Source: a virus
IMG/VR virus record: IMGVR_UViG_3300005663_000003
Location: 22,672-86,671 of that record
Direction: 5' to 3' (one strand)
DNA: 64,000 bases
The number at the start of each line of letters is the position of its first letter. The stretch's first letter is position 1. This document shows positions 17,562 through 27,617 of this stretch, piece after piece. Under the pieces are notes generated by a model. That model saw only the letters and a program-made list of their open reading frames with translations. It was not told the DNA's origin and made no database searches. The position numbers were made by a program, and so were the translations under genes.

Positions 17562-18287
17562 ATGGCGCGTAAGCGGTGCGGAATTTCCCAGGGGCTATGC
17601 GCGGCGCGCGTCGCGGCGGCGGCGGGTGGCGCTCCAGCGGGACCCGTGCTCACCGTCGACCTCCAGAAGATTACCGCGAGTCCGCTGGAGCTGGGCGCCA
17701 TCCTTCCGGTCGGCACGCAGTTCAACGCCTTCGAGATGGACGCGGCGGGAGCGCTCGTCACGCGCACCATCCAAGACGACGACGGCAATGGCGCGGTAGA
17801 CATCCTCGGTGAAGCGAACCCGGTCCCCAACGCGGGGATGGGATTCAGCTACGAGAAGACCACCATCGGTGGGCAGGTCACCTTCACTTACGTCGCCGAC
17901 GACGGGACGACCGTGGCGCAAGACACCGAACAGTATTTGTGGCTGCCGAGGATTTACCTCGGGGTCGAGCCGATCCCCGGCGCAGTGGACGAGGCGTTCA
18001 TCGAAGCCCTTGTAGAGAGCGAGCTGCGCGGCGACAAGGGCATCGCGCGCACGGGCATCACCTGGACCACGGGCGAATACATCTGGATCGCCTTCCCCCA
18101 AGCCTTCAACCCTACCGACGTCCTCGACTTCCTCATCGGCGTGTTCCCTGGTGGGTTCTTGCTCGACACGGTGGGGGTAGCCGTCACGGCGAACACGGCG
18201 GGCTCGCCGGTCCCGATCCTCTACGACGTGTGGCGTTCGACCGGCGCAGGCATCGGCCTCCTTGTCGACGTCTCGGTCACCCCGTAG
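17562..18287 (+). CDS. Hypothetical virion protein
   Basis: 241 residues from ATG 17562 directly after the previous TAG; the longer frame from 17193 would cover the preceding gene and is a shadow. It has an Ala-rich N-terminus followed by a beta-rich body (TFTYVADDGTTVAQDTEQYL, then WLPRIYLGVEPIPGAVDEAF). No family recognised. Context suggests a tail or head decoration component. Confidence 0.5.
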   Translation: MARKRCGISQGLCAARVAAAAGGAPAGPVLTVDLQKITASPLELGAILPVGTQFNAFEMDAAGALVTRTIQDDDGNGAVDILGEANPVPNAGMGFSYEKTTIGGQVTFTYVADDGTTVAQDTEQYLWLPRIYLGVEPIPGAVDEAFIEALVESELRGDKGIARTGITWTTGEYIWIAFPQAFNPTDVLDFLIGVFPGGFLLDTVGVAVTANTAGSPVPILYDVWRSTGAGIGLLVDVSVTP

Positions 18288-18299
18288 GAGCCAAGAGAC

Positions 18300-19043
18300 A
18301 TGCCAGCAGCAGACCCATTTGACACCACTGGCTTCGGGCCTGGAGATGTCCAGGTCTCGTCGACCATCGGCTCTGCCTCCCTCACGTCGGTGGTTCGGTC
18401 CATCGACATCAAGGGCGGCGCGATGCAGGTCGCCACCATCGCGGCTCGCGACGCGATCCCGGGCGCCGCGCTCGCTCGGAACGATCCCGCGCAGTTCCGC
18501 CAGGAAGGGATGACCTGCTGGGTCGCGGACGCGGGCTCGGGCGTCCGCGCGGTGTTCCGTCTCGAAGGTGGCATCGCGAACGTCAACTGGGTCGACGTCA
18601 CCAACTCGACATCCATCGCACCGAAGACCCGACTCACCGACGAGGCGAACGTCCTCGTCGGGCACATCCTCTGCCAGTCGCCCACGGTAGCGCAGCGCGT
18701 CCGGCTCTGCGACCTGTCCGCTGACGACGCGCTCTCCCGCCCGGTCGGCGTGGCGACCTCGGCCCAGCCGATCAGCGCGAACCCGGTCCAGCTCCAGACG
18801 AACGGCGGCGAGGTAATGGCCGTTCGTCTGGTCGCGGCCCTCGTGCTCGCCCTGGGCGAGGAGATCATCCTCAGCCAAATCAACGGAGAGGGAACGCTAC
18901 CCGGTCAAGGCAGCGCGCCGGTAGCGGGCGAGATGGTTCAGCGTGTCGGGATCATCCTGGACTTCCTCGGCTACGACGGAGCGGCCGACCGTCTCGTTCT
19001 GGCTCAGCTCGACTTCAGCGGCACGCGAAGGATTGAATCCTGA
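18300..19043 (+). CDS. Hypothetical structural protein, fibre/decoration-like
   Basis: 247 residues, ribosome site AGGAGCC. The central and C-terminal parts carry NPVQLQTNGGEVMAVRLVAA and EMVQRVGIILDFLGYDGAAD, phrases seen in beta-sandwich decoration or fibre proteins that expose a regular 'VGVAT ... G ... L' repeat (compare LSRPVGVATSAQPISANPVQ). The stop overlaps the ATG of the next gene. Confidence 0.5.
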   Translation: MPAADPFDTTGFGPGDVQVSSTIGSASLTSVVRSIDIKGGAMQVATIAARDAIPGAALARNDPAQFRQEGMTCWVADAGSGVRAVFRLEGGIANVNWVDVTNSTSIAPKTRLTDEANVLVGHILCQSPTVAQRVRLCDLSADDALSRPVGVATSAQPISANPVQLQTNGGEVMAVRLVAALVLALGEEIILSQINGEGTLPGQGSAPVAGEMVQRVGIILDFLGYDGAADRLVLAQLDFSGTRRIES

Positions 19044-19225
19044 TGGCTGACATCATCTTGAATTTGCAGAACGTCATGGGCGTGCCGATCACCCTGACCG
19101 TCGATGAGAATCAGAAGCTGCCCGTGGCTCACTTCGTCGACTCGACCGGTGAGAAGAAAGCGGGAGACCTGGAGGCGGGCGACTGTGTCTACCACGGCCG
19201 CGCAGCCTTCACCGTTACCGCGTAG
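19043..19225 (+). CDS. Small hypothetical protein
   Basis: 60 residues in TGATG overlap with the preceding gene. A single small beta domain is predicted (DIILNLQNVMGVPITLTVDE, then AGDCVYHGRAAFTVTA). Its size and position suggest a small decoration or chaperone partner of the following large adhesin; function unknown. Confidence 0.45.
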   Translation: MADIILNLQNVMGVPITLTVDENQKLPVAHFVDSTGEKKAGDLEAGDCVYHGRAAFTVTA

Positions 19226-19234
19226 GAGAGAACC

Positions 19235-21712
19235 ATGCCCAACCCACTCGTAATCGACATTCGCGGCCAGACGCCAGGCGTCGGGCCAGCCCGCGTCGGA
19301 ACGCTCGACGGCGGACTGTTCTTCTCGCAGATCGGGACGGACCTTATCGGCTCTGGAGGCGACCTCACCCAGAATGACGGAAGCGCTCCCCAGGGTCTGG
19401 TGAGTCGGTTCCGTGGGATTCTCTACGCCTTCGCTGCACGCGCGTCCACCTTCGGCCGTATTTGGCCCTACGACGAAGGGGGGATCGACGACTGGGTGCC
19501 CGAGTCCGAAGGGGTGCCGCAGGTTGCCAAGGGTGGACAGGGTCGCAACACGAGTATGAACACGGTCAACGTCCTTTCGGTCGGCGGGCTGGTCGTCGTC
19601 AACACCGAGAACCAGGACTACCTCGTCGGCGTCGAAGTCAACTTCGGGTCGAACGTAGTCAGCTTCCACCGCTACAACCCCGACGACTCCAACGACGGGC
19701 AAGTAGGCGGGCGGTGGGACACGTTCACTTCGACCGCCTTGGCCGCCGACAACAACAGTGCGATCATTTTCGTTCACAACGGGCTCGTCCACTTCATGTA
19801 TTCCCTCCTTGACGACCTGGGCGTGCTCAAGAGCTTCGACCCGGTCACGGGTGGGATCGTCAACTACACTCGCCCGTTCGACGACTCCCAACAGCACGGA
19901 GCGTTCTTCACTCTCTACGACCGGCTGTTCGCCCTCGGGGTAATCGACACTGGGGGGGCTTTCCCACACGAGAACGAATGCGCCGAGTTCGCATTGGGGG
20001 TTTGGACGGTCGTTCTTACCACGGCTGGCAACTTCGGCCACCTAAGCAACCGAGGTTCTAACGTCGCTGTCTTCCAGTTGAGCCCGACGAAAGTGCTCGC
20101 GATTGGTAGCGGCGGCTCCAACGTCGCAGCCGGACTACTCGCGGCACTCTTTACCACGGTTGGCGACAGCCCGACCGGAGCGCTTCAGGTCACCGACGTC
20201 ACCGACCCGGTCATTCCTCCGTCGCTTCGTGACGGTGCGCCACCGCCTCCCGACCCGCAGGACTACCGGTGCTTCGGACACGCGAACACGTCCGATCCAC
20301 TCGGGACCTTGCGTCACTTCATGTTCTTCCACCCCGACGGCGCTGCCACGGTCACGCCCTCCACGCTGTTCGAAGTCATCGACGAGCTGACCGAGATCGT
20401 TAGCCTCGGCGCACCACAGTCGGACTCGAACTTCGCTTTCCCTGTAGGCTTCTACGGCGGCGGCGAGCAAGAGAACGGCATCGACGGAAGCACACGTCTG
20501 GTCACCGTCTCGCCTCGTGGCTGGGCGGCAGGAACCACCGGCCTGCGCGTGCGCTGTTCTGCCCACGGCGATGCCCCCGTCCTCGCCCATGGGCCCATCA
20601 CCGTCGGGACCAAGCTGCGCCACGGGGTCGTGACCGCTGGCCCCTTCCAGTTCGCCGAGGTCATCACCGGATCGGACTCGGGCGCGACCGGAACCGTCAG
20701 CGGCTTCGGGTCCAACGGCGTCACGGTCACCCCCACCGCTGGCACCTTCGTCGGTGGCGAGGTCATCACGGGTGGCACGTCGGGCGCGTCGGCAATCCTT
20801 GGCATGTCGATGGGGTTTGAGACGGTCCCGTTCGTTCCCGGCGAGATCCTCACGGGCGGGACCTCCCTCGCTACGGCGGTGGTCGTCGCACGGTTCAAGC
20901 GCACGCTCCCAACCGCTGGACTCCTCACCGTCGAGGTCTCCACGATCGTGGGCGGCCCGTTCACCGCTGGCGAAACTCTCACGGGAAGCATCGGCGGCGG
21001 GACGGCGACCCTCGCGGCGCCGCCCCCTGCGGAGTATGAAGTCCTCTCGGTCCTCACCGGACTGACCTCGGGCGCGACCGCGATCATCTCGGGCGACGGC
21101 GCGAATGAGGGCCTATACGTCCGCGAGGTCATCGGAACGTTCGCCGAGGGCGAGGAGGTCGAGGATGACACCGGCACCCGCTCGACGTTGGACCACGTCC
21201 TCCAACACGGGGCGGTGACGCTCGGACCGTTCCAGGTCGCCGAGTCCATCCTGGGCGGGACGAGCGGAGCGACCGCAGACATCACCCACCTCGGGATCGG
21301 CGGCGCGGGCGAGCAGCTTGTGAAGGTCGACAACGTCGCGGGCGGCCCATTCCAAAACGGCGAGGTCATCACGGGCGGGACCAGCGGCGCAAGCGCGCCG
21401 CTGTCCGCAGCTCCTGCCGGTGTCCATGGCGGCCTGGCCGACAAAACCATCCGCGCTCGCTTCTTCCTCGGGGCCGGGCCGAGTGGCAAGGGCATCCCCC
21501 TCACCGGCTTCGCCACCATGGTCGCGGGCAGCGGATTCAAGGGCACCGTGTCGAAGGGCTCGGGGCCGGGAGGAAGCGACGAACTCATCAACGTCATCGC
21601 CGACGGCACGGTAGGGGGAGACATCCCCCCCAGCTTCGAATGGGATTTCTTGGCCGACGGCGTCCCGAAATTCCTGGTGACGTCGATGGCTTTCGAAATC
21701 GACCGCGTCTAA
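19235..21712 (+). CDS. Large repeat-containing tail protein / adhesin candidate
   Basis: 825 residues, ribosome site GGAGAGAACC. Residues 1-440 look like a beta-propeller-type region with aromatic-rich blades. Residues 465-730 are built from short repeats around GGxFxxGExITGGTSGAxA (for example TFVGGEVITGGTSGASAIL and PFQNGEVITGGTSGASAPL), about nine copies with variable spacing. The C-terminal beta domain ends WDFLADGVPKFLVTSMAFEI. Such repeats occur in fibres and adhesins of environmental phages. Probable host-recognition or tail-side protein. Confidence 0.55.
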   Translation: MPNPLVIDIRGQTPGVGPARVGTLDGGLFFSQIGTDLIGSGGDLTQNDGSAPQGLVSRFRGILYAFAARASTFGRIWPYDEGGIDDWVPESEGVPQVAKGGQGRNTSMNTVNVLSVGGLVVVNTENQDYLVGVEVNFGSNVVSFHRYNPDDSNDGQVGGRWDTFTSTALAADNNSAIIFVHNGLVHFMYSLLDDLGVLKSFDPVTGGIVNYTRPFDDSQQHGAFFTLYDRLFALGVIDTGGAFPHENECAEFALGVWTVVLTTAGNFGHLSNRGSNVAVFQLSPTKVLAIGSGGSNVAAGLLAALFTTVGDSPTGALQVTDVTDPVIPPSLRDGAPPPPDPQDYRCFGHANTSDPLGTLRHFMFFHPDGAATVTPSTLFEVIDELTEIVSLGAPQSDSNFAFPVGFYGGGEQENGIDGSTRLVTVSPRGWAAGTTGLRVRCSAHGDAPVLAHGPITVGTKLRHGVVTAGPFQFAEVITGSDSGATGTVSGFGSNGVTVTPTAGTFVGGEVITGGTSGASAILGMSMGFETVPFVPGEILTGGTSLATAVVVARFKRTLPTAGLLTVEVSTIVGGPFTAGETLTGSIGGGTATLAAPPPAEYEVLSVLTGLTSGATAIISGDGANEGLYVREVIGTFAEGEEVEDDTGTRSTLDHVLQHGAVTLGPFQVAESILGGTSGATADITHLGIGGAGEQLVKVDNVAGGPFQNGEVITGGTSGASAPLSAAPAGVHGGLADKTIRARFFLGAGPSGKGIPLTGFATMVAGSGFKGTVSKGSGPGGSDELINVIADGTVGGDIPPSFEWDFLADGVPKFLVTSMAFEIDRV

Positions 21713-21723
21713 CGAGGTAGTCC

Positions 21724-24576
21724 GTGGCCGGAGACATTCTCGGATTCATCGTGATGCAGTCGACCATCTCGGGCTCGCGCATCAGTCCGGCGATGCTCGC
21801 CTTCGCCGAGGGTGGCGGGCAGGACCCGGAGAACGTCGCGCCGGACATGGGGCTTGGCCTCACTGGCGGATTCGAAAACAGTGGCGAGCTGCTGAGCTGG
21901 CGTCAATACGACCGGGTCATCAGGCGGTTCAATGACGTCACCGGCATCCAGTTCTTCGCCTGGATCCGAGACAAAATCTTGGAGCTGTCCACTGGTTGGG
22001 CGCTCGCCCACACCATCACCGGTCAAGACCCGGGGGTGGACTTCGGCCTACACACCGGTCTCTACCACGTCACGCAAGGCGATGGCACTGAGCACCTGTG
22101 CGGGTTCTACGATGTGGAGTTCGGTGGAACGGGCTGGCTCAAGTTCGATCCAAGGACGAACATCTGGACGCACGCGGCGGTGGCTGGCACGGCAGACCAG
22201 GCCATCACGTTCGGGATGTGCGTCGGCTACAAGGGGCGCCTATATCACTGCAACAGCGGCAACGGTGGGGTCCTTCAAGAGTTCGACCCGATCGCGGAGA
22301 CGCTCCGCGAGTTCCCAATGGGGTCCGGTGCCCAATACGCGAAGCTCGCGGTGGTCGGTGGTCGGCTGTTCATCTTCCCGGACTCGGGCCAGGCACGCCT
22401 CCTTGAGTTCGCGTTCGGCGGCGTCATCACCGCCGCGACGCTCGCAGCCCAGTCGGTCGGGCCGAACTACAGCAGCGGCGGCGATAACATGCTGGTCGCC
22501 CACCTGACGGAAAACAACGGGCTTGCTGTCTTCTGGAACTGCCAACAGGACGGGTCCGGCTACCGACTCCACATCGTGACTCAGCCGACGCCCGGCGTCC
22601 CCGGTTCGCCGCTCACGGTGGTCGAGGAGCTGGGCCAGATCATGGACGGGTCACCCGACTCGCTCGACGCCTTCGCGTTCTTCGGCAATGCGGTCGCCTA
22701 CTTCAGCTCCTTCTTCCCGGCGATCGGCTTCAACGCTGACCTCATGTGGACCGACGGCGGATGGCAGTTGGAACAGGGACCGCTGTTCAGCGGCACCCCG
22801 CTCGCGTTCCTGATGATCAAGTTCACGCAGCCGTCGAGCTACGCGACCGCCAACCTGGTCCCGGGCCCTCACATCACCGGCTACCCAACCAACCGGGTTC
22901 GTGTCGACTGGCGAGGCGTGGACCGCGTGATGACCTACGTGGACGCGGGCAAGTTCTCCCCGCCGGTCGATCACTCGGTGTCGCTGACCCACTCGCAAAT
23001 CACCGCGCCGTGGGGATCGTCGGAGCGCCTGTTCAGCAACGGGCCATCCATCACGAACATCAAGGTGGAACCCTACAGCGATGGAACGGTGGCGCGCGGT
23101 CTACGGCTCACATTCAAGATCGCGGCAAGTCAAACCCTCGGGGACCAGGGAAGCCTCCTCTACTTCGGATTTGGTCGCTTCCTCGGCCAGCCGAATGTGC
23201 GCCTCTCGCTCTCGACCGGCGACAACCCTGCGACGTTCCCCGGGGGAGTCGCGACCTTCGACGCCGCGAGCAACCGCCTGGAGAACGTGCCACCGACGGG
23301 GGTGGGCCGGACGACTCTGGCGCACGACACGCCAGTGGGTGCGTTCATCAACGGCGAGCTGGTAGAGGGTCAGACGAGCTTGGCGCGCGGGACCATTCGC
23401 ATCCTCGGCTCAGGCGCGATGTTCGTCGCTGGGATCATCGGCACGTTCGTAGATGGCGAGCAGCTACTGGGCCTGACCTCGGCCGCGACAGCGAACGCGA
23501 CGGCCGCACCTGACCCGCGCCCCACCTATCAAATCATCTGGGACGTCGGCGCGAGCGGCGACAACATCCCCGAGCGGGAGTGGGTCTCGGTCCAGGGGGC
23601 GCACTTCAACACCGAGGGCAAGGCCAAATACATCACGTCCTCCAACTACCAGCTCCAGATCATCACGCTTCTCACGCTGCCGGGCAACCCGGCTTCGACG
23701 CAAGGCCCCGTCGCCGAGGCGGACCCGGACACTAGCGCGACCGTGCTGACGACTCAGGGACCCGTGGTCGAGTGGACACCAGATAGCGCGGCCTCGCCCG
23801 CGACCACGCAAGGCCCGGTGGCGGAGACCAGCCCCAACTCCAGCGCGTCACCGCTCAGCACACAGGGCCCGGTGGCTGAGGCAGCTACCAAGACGAGCGA
23901 GACTCCCGCGACGACCCAAGGACCGGTCAGTGAGTTCGTTCCTGACGCCGACCTGGAAGCGAACCTCCTCACCAAGGTCGCAGGCCGACCAGTCGCCCAA
24001 GGCGGGGGACTCGTCGGCTTCGAGGACGACAGCGGGCCACAAGGCGACCGCGACGCGCTGACGATGGGAAGCTCGCTCGTCCTCCCCGGCCAACCGTGGG
24101 AGCCGGACTCGATGCTTCCCCAGGGGCCCGAGTTCGCCAAGCGACTCGACGGCAAGGTGGAGCTGGGCCGCGCGACCTTCGACGCCGAGAACGACGCGGT
24201 GGGCACGCGGCAGGTTCTCCTCGATGTCGATGCCGCTGGGCTCGGTGCCCTCGGTGTTCCTCCCGGTGACCTGCCGGTCGGTTCCATCCTCGGAGCTGGC
24301 CTGCTCCTCGTCGTCGCCCGCGCCACCAACGTCAGCACGGCCCCCTCGACTCAGCCCCAGCTCGGGCTGGGAGTCGGCGGGAGCTTCGATGACCAGGTGG
24401 CCCAGCAAGCCCTGAACCTCGTCGCGACCGGGCAAAATGAGGCGATGGCCCTCGTCTCGGTGCGCGACCTCCTCGCGGCTGGCGACGTGCTGGAGGCACA
24501 GCTCGACGTCCAAGCCGTGACCACGGGCGACTACGTCATCGAGATCGTCGTGTATGGCTTCCACCGGGTAGGGTAG
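21724..24576 (+). CDS. Large tail protein with propeller-like body and 18-residue TQGPVAE repeats
   Basis: 950 residues from GTG 21724, preceded by AACGAGGTAG. Residues 1-540 resemble the propeller region of the preceding gene, and residues 541-640 include the same 'G(A)FxxGExxxGxTS' repeat. Five 18-residue repeats starting TQGPV(A/V/S)E follow (residues about 659-740) and probably form an extended linker. The C-terminal 200 residues are a beta-sandwich (LGLGVGGSFDDQVAQQALNL). Likely a sister of the 19235 product that evolved by duplication and linker insertion. Confidence 0.55.
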   Translation: MAGDILGFIVMQSTISGSRISPAMLAFAEGGGQDPENVAPDMGLGLTGGFENSGELLSWRQYDRVIRRFNDVTGIQFFAWIRDKILELSTGWALAHTITGQDPGVDFGLHTGLYHVTQGDGTEHLCGFYDVEFGGTGWLKFDPRTNIWTHAAVAGTADQAITFGMCVGYKGRLYHCNSGNGGVLQEFDPIAETLREFPMGSGAQYAKLAVVGGRLFIFPDSGQARLLEFAFGGVITAATLAAQSVGPNYSSGGDNMLVAHLTENNGLAVFWNCQQDGSGYRLHIVTQPTPGVPGSPLTVVEELGQIMDGSPDSLDAFAFFGNAVAYFSSFFPAIGFNADLMWTDGGWQLEQGPLFSGTPLAFLMIKFTQPSSYATANLVPGPHITGYPTNRVRVDWRGVDRVMTYVDAGKFSPPVDHSVSLTHSQITAPWGSSERLFSNGPSITNIKVEPYSDGTVARGLRLTFKIAASQTLGDQGSLLYFGFGRFLGQPNVRLSLSTGDNPATFPGGVATFDAASNRLENVPPTGVGRTTLAHDTPVGAFINGELVEGQTSLARGTIRILGSGAMFVAGIIGTFVDGEQLLGLTSAATANATAAPDPRPTYQIIWDVGASGDNIPEREWVSVQGAHFNTEGKAKYITSSNYQLQIITLLTLPGNPASTQGPVAEADPDTSATVLTTQGPVVEWTPDSAASPATTQGPVAETSPNSSASPLSTQGPVAEAATKTSETPATTQGPVSEFVPDADLEANLLTKVAGRPVAQGGGLVGFEDDSGPQGDRDALTMGSSLVLPGQPWEPDSMLPQGPEFAKRLDGKVELGRATFDAENDAVGTRQVLLDVDAAGLGALGVPPGDLPVGSILGAGLLLVVARATNVSTAPSTQPQLGLGVGGSFDDQVAQQALNLVATGQNEAMALVSVRDLLAAGDVLEAQLDVQAVTTGDYVIEIVVYGFHRVG
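23698..23946 (+). repeat. 54-bp in-frame tandem repeat (TQGPVAE linker)
   Basis: Codons for TQGPV(A/V/S)E recur at an exact 54-nt period from 23698 to 23914, four full units and a partial fifth. The units are diverged at DNA level, so the array is old and kept by selection. It encodes a Thr/Ser/Pro-rich spacer between two folded parts of the 21724 protein. Confidence 0.8.
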
Positions 24577-24580
24577 AGAC

Positions 24581-25156
24581 ATGTCGGGAACCTCACTAGG
24601 CAAGACGGACGGCAGGCCGGGAGCGCAGGATGGCGGACTCGCCATCCGCGTCGACACGGTCGACCAGGGCGTGCGGAACAACATCAACTTTAGGAACACG
24701 CCCGGCGTGCGATGGGCTGCGGTCGACGACCCGACGCCCCCGGCTCGGATGATCGTGACCGCCGAACTCGATGCCGAGGTTCTTCTGGCGCCCCCAGTCA
24801 CGGGCCTCGACCTCGCCACGGGCACCGTCCTCGCGACACTCCTCACGGCCATCGCCGCGCAGCTCATGCACGTCACGCGGGTCGTTCTCATCGCCACCGA
24901 CATCAGCGGGCTCACCGTTCAACCCACGGTCCAGTTGGGCACTGACGTCACGGTGCCCAGCAACCTCGCGTCACCGCAGGCGCTCGCGCTCACCGCCACG
25001 GGGCAGATTCAAGAGCTGGCCTTGGCCGATCCCCGGCCGGGAGTCGACGCGGGCCCCAGCGTATTCGACGAGGCCATCCTGGATCAGACCGTAGCCGCGA
25101 CCGCGACCACCTACGAAGTCACCGCGCAAATCTGGGGCGTCGTCCTCACTCCGTAG
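24581..25156 (+). CDS. Hypothetical tail-associated protein
   Basis: 191 residues, 4 nt after the previous stop. The body (MIVTAELDAEVLLAPPVTGL, then LTATGQIQELALADPRPGVD and TYEVTAQIWGVVL) parallels the C-terminal domain of the 21724 protein (LGLGVGG ... LVATGQNEAMALVSVRDLLA ... YVIEIVVYGF), so this looks like a free-standing copy of that domain. Role unknown, probably virion-associated. Confidence 0.5.
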   Translation: MSGTSLGKTDGRPGAQDGGLAIRVDTVDQGVRNNINFRNTPGVRWAAVDDPTPPARMIVTAELDAEVLLAPPVTGLDLATGTVLATLLTAIAAQLMHVTRVVLIATDISGLTVQPTVQLGTDVTVPSNLASPQALALTATGQIQELALADPRPGVDAGPSVFDEAILDQTVAATATTYEVTAQIWGVVLTP

Positions 25157-25179
25157 AGTAGGGGTGAAGCGAGGAAGCG

Positions 25180-27042
25180 ATGACCGAACAGAAGAAGATC
25201 GAAGCCCGCGCGAGGCGGGAGAACGCGGCGGACTTGTGGGACCGCCTTTGGAGTGAGCCCGAGTCGCGCGACTGGCGGGAGGTCGCTCTCGGCAAGGTCT
25301 ACAACCGCATCATCAGTTACGTCCCGAAGGGCGCGAGCGTCATCGACTTCGGCGGCGGCGTCGGTGCGTTCGGTGCGAGACTCACCGCCGCACGCGACAA
25401 CGCCGTCGACGTCCTCGTCCTCGACCACAGCAGGGCGGCCATCGACATCGCCAGGGGCAAGGGGCTGCGCGCCGACTACGTCGACCTGGAGGACCACAAC
25501 AGCGTCCTTGACGCGGTCATCGACGGGACCAACGAAGGCGAGCTGGATCCCATCTGGATCGCCACCGAAGTCCTTGAGCATCTCTCGGTCGAGGGGCGGG
25601 CGCGGCTGCTCGAACACATCTCCTGCTACCGCGACGACGCGCCGGGGTTCTTTACCGTTCCGAACAACTGCCTCGGCCCCGAGGTCGAGCCGCAGCACAC
25701 CATCCAGTTCACGGCGATGAGCTTCACGCGAGAGCTGCGCGAGCACTTCGACCACGTCCGCGTCGAGGTTCTCGGTCCCTACCTCCTCGGCATCGTCGGC
25801 GACCCGGCCAAGACTACGGCGAGCGTCTCGATGTGTCTGCCGGTGCGCGACGAGGAAGCGGACCTGGAGGCGGTGCTCGCCAGCTTCCGAGGCTTCGTCC
25901 GCGAGATCGTCGTGGGGGTCGACCCGCGAACAGTCGATCGCACGCGAGAGATTGCGGCACTCTACGCGGACGTGGTCTTCGAGCTGGAGGACCCGACCTG
26001 CTCCGACACGACGAACCCGCTCCACGATCCGGCGGTGCCGGAGACGGGCTGTCACTTCTCGTGGCTGCGGAACCAGTGCATCGAACGCTGCTCCTCGGAG
26101 TGGGTGTTTATGACCGAGGGCCATGAGCGGTTGTGGCAGGGCCACGATGTTCTCCTCGGTGTCGGCGAGCTGCTCAAGGAGGCCGACGTCGCTTACGTCT
26201 GGCGTCGCGGGAAGCATCAGCGGTGGCTGTTCCCCTGGCTCGCGCGCCGCGACCTTCGCTACAAGCGCTCGACGCACAACATCGTCGACATCCCCGAGGA
26301 CGCGCGCCGCGCGCTCATGCGCGACATCGTCACCTTCCACGACCGCGACCACGGCAACGCGGAGAAGCGTTCGGTGCAGAGGAAGGAGCAGAACAAGAAG
26401 ACGCTATGGGACGACTGGAACCTGCACGGGAATCCGACCTCCCTGTTCTACTTTGCGCAGGAACTCAAACCCGACGACCCGGAGGGGGCCGTCGAGCACT
26501 TCGAGGACTTCCTGTCCTGCACCGAGTCGCCCGCCGGGCAGATGCGCTACCAGGCGCGGTTGATCCTCGCCAAGCTCTACCTGCAACTCTCGGGCGAAGA
26601 CTCCGAGGATGGACACGACGTCCTCGCGTCCCAGCGGCTCGACCGCTGCGCCGAAGTCCTCCACGGTTGCAGCGCCGAAGACTGGAGCCGGACCGAACAC
26701 TGGCTCTGGCTCGGGGACCTCGCTTTCGCTCGCGACCAGTTCGAGATGGCCTACCGCTTCTATGGCTACTCGGGCCTCAGCGCTGGCACGATGCCCGCGA
26801 CGGTTTGGTGGGTCGACGATGCCACCTACCTCTGGCTCCCCGCTCAGCGCCTCGCCATGACGTGCGGGCTCCTCGGGCGTGAGGCTGAGGCCCTGGTGTG
26901 GGCCAGGCGCGTCGAGAGGCTCCTCCCTGCGGACGCCTCAGTAGAGTGCATCGAGGAAGCGGCCAGGAACGTCGAGGTTATCGAGGAGTTCATCGCGGCT
27001 CGCAAGGACCAGCGCAACCCCGTTGCTGAACCCGTGGCCTGA
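25180..27042 (+). CDS. Methyltransferase-glycosyltransferase fusion protein
   Basis: 620 residues. Residues 40-210 form a class I SAM methyltransferase (motif I VIDFGGGVG at 54-62; TEVLEHL at 129-135). Residues about 214-330 resemble a family 2 glycosyltransferase (SVSMCLPVRDEEADL, then VVGVDPRTVDRTREIA), but the usual DxD metal site is replaced by MTEGHE (311-316). Residues 400-610 are helical, TPR-like (LILAKLYLQLSG, LGREAEALVWARRVERLLP). It lies among fibre genes, so virion or host-surface glycan modification is possible. Target unknown; loss of DxD leaves transferase activity open. Confidence 0.75.
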   Translation: MTEQKKIEARARRENAADLWDRLWSEPESRDWREVALGKVYNRIISYVPKGASVIDFGGGVGAFGARLTAARDNAVDVLVLDHSRAAIDIARGKGLRADYVDLEDHNSVLDAVIDGTNEGELDPIWIATEVLEHLSVEGRARLLEHISCYRDDAPGFFTVPNNCLGPEVEPQHTIQFTAMSFTRELREHFDHVRVEVLGPYLLGIVGDPAKTTASVSMCLPVRDEEADLEAVLASFRGFVREIVVGVDPRTVDRTREIAALYADVVFELEDPTCSDTTNPLHDPAVPETGCHFSWLRNQCIERCSSEWVFMTEGHERLWQGHDVLLGVGELLKEADVAYVWRRGKHQRWLFPWLARRDLRYKRSTHNIVDIPEDARRALMRDIVTFHDRDHGNAEKRSVQRKEQNKKTLWDDWNLHGNPTSLFYFAQELKPDDPEGAVEHFEDFLSCTESPAGQMRYQARLILAKLYLQLSGEDSEDGHDVLASQRLDRCAEVLHGCSAEDWSRTEHWLWLGDLAFARDQFEMAYRFYGYSGLSAGTMPATVWWVDDATYLWLPAQRLAMTCGLLGREAEALVWARRVERLLPADASVECIEEAARNVEVIEEFIAARKDQRNPVAEPVA

Positions 27043-27071
27043 ACCTGCTATCCTCACTTGAAGGAGGACCC

Positions 27072-27617
27072 ATGCTCACCGCCTACCAAGACGCGCCGGA
27101 CATCGAGGAGGTCATCTACGGTCGCGACTGCGACGACATCGGCGGCCTCGCTACGGTCGAGCTGATCCGCGACACCCCACGCGGCCCCGAGGTCAGGACC
27201 CGTTACCAGGTCTGGGTGAAGAAGCGGCACGCGGGCCACAACCTCATCGTGAACTCGGGGAAGGTCCAAATCTGGCGCCGAGTGATGGGGCTCCAGCCGG
27301 ACATCTTCGACCAGTTCCGCATCGGAACCTCGGGCGCGGCGGCGGCCAGCGGTCAGACCAACGTGCTCAGCCCGGTCGCGGGTTCGATCCTCACCGCCGA
27401 CAACCTCAGCGTCCTCGCGGGCACGCGGTCGGCTCAGTGGGACGTGAGCTATCCCAGCGGCGTCGCCTCGCTCAGCGCCGCGAACATCCGGGAGGTTTGC
27501 CTCCTGAACTCGAACACGTCGCCTGGCGGCAGTTGCATGATGCGCGCCCTGTTCGCGCCGCTCACGAAGACGGAAGCCGACAAGCTCCGCATCGTTTACC
27601 AAGCAAGAATTAACTGA
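27072..27617 (+). CDS. Putative short tail fibre/baseplate protein
   Basis: 181 residues, strong AAGGAGG ribosome site. It shows the pattern AGHNLIVNSGKVQIWRRVMG, then FRIGTSGAAAASGQTNVLSP, found in small phage fibre or tip proteins ('xNLIVNxG...IGTGxxxxxxTxLxxP'). The upstream region holds the recurring 10-mer ATCCTCACTT (27050-27059), suggesting shared control with the operons at 17.1 and 61.3 kb. Confidence 0.5.
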   Translation: MLTAYQDAPDIEEVIYGRDCDDIGGLATVELIRDTPRGPEVRTRYQVWVKKRHAGHNLIVNSGKVQIWRRVMGLQPDIFDQFRIGTSGAAAASGQTNVLSPVAGSILTADNLSVLAGTRSAQWDVSYPSGVASLSAANIREVCLLNSNTSPGGSCMMRALFAPLTKTEADKLRIVYQARIN

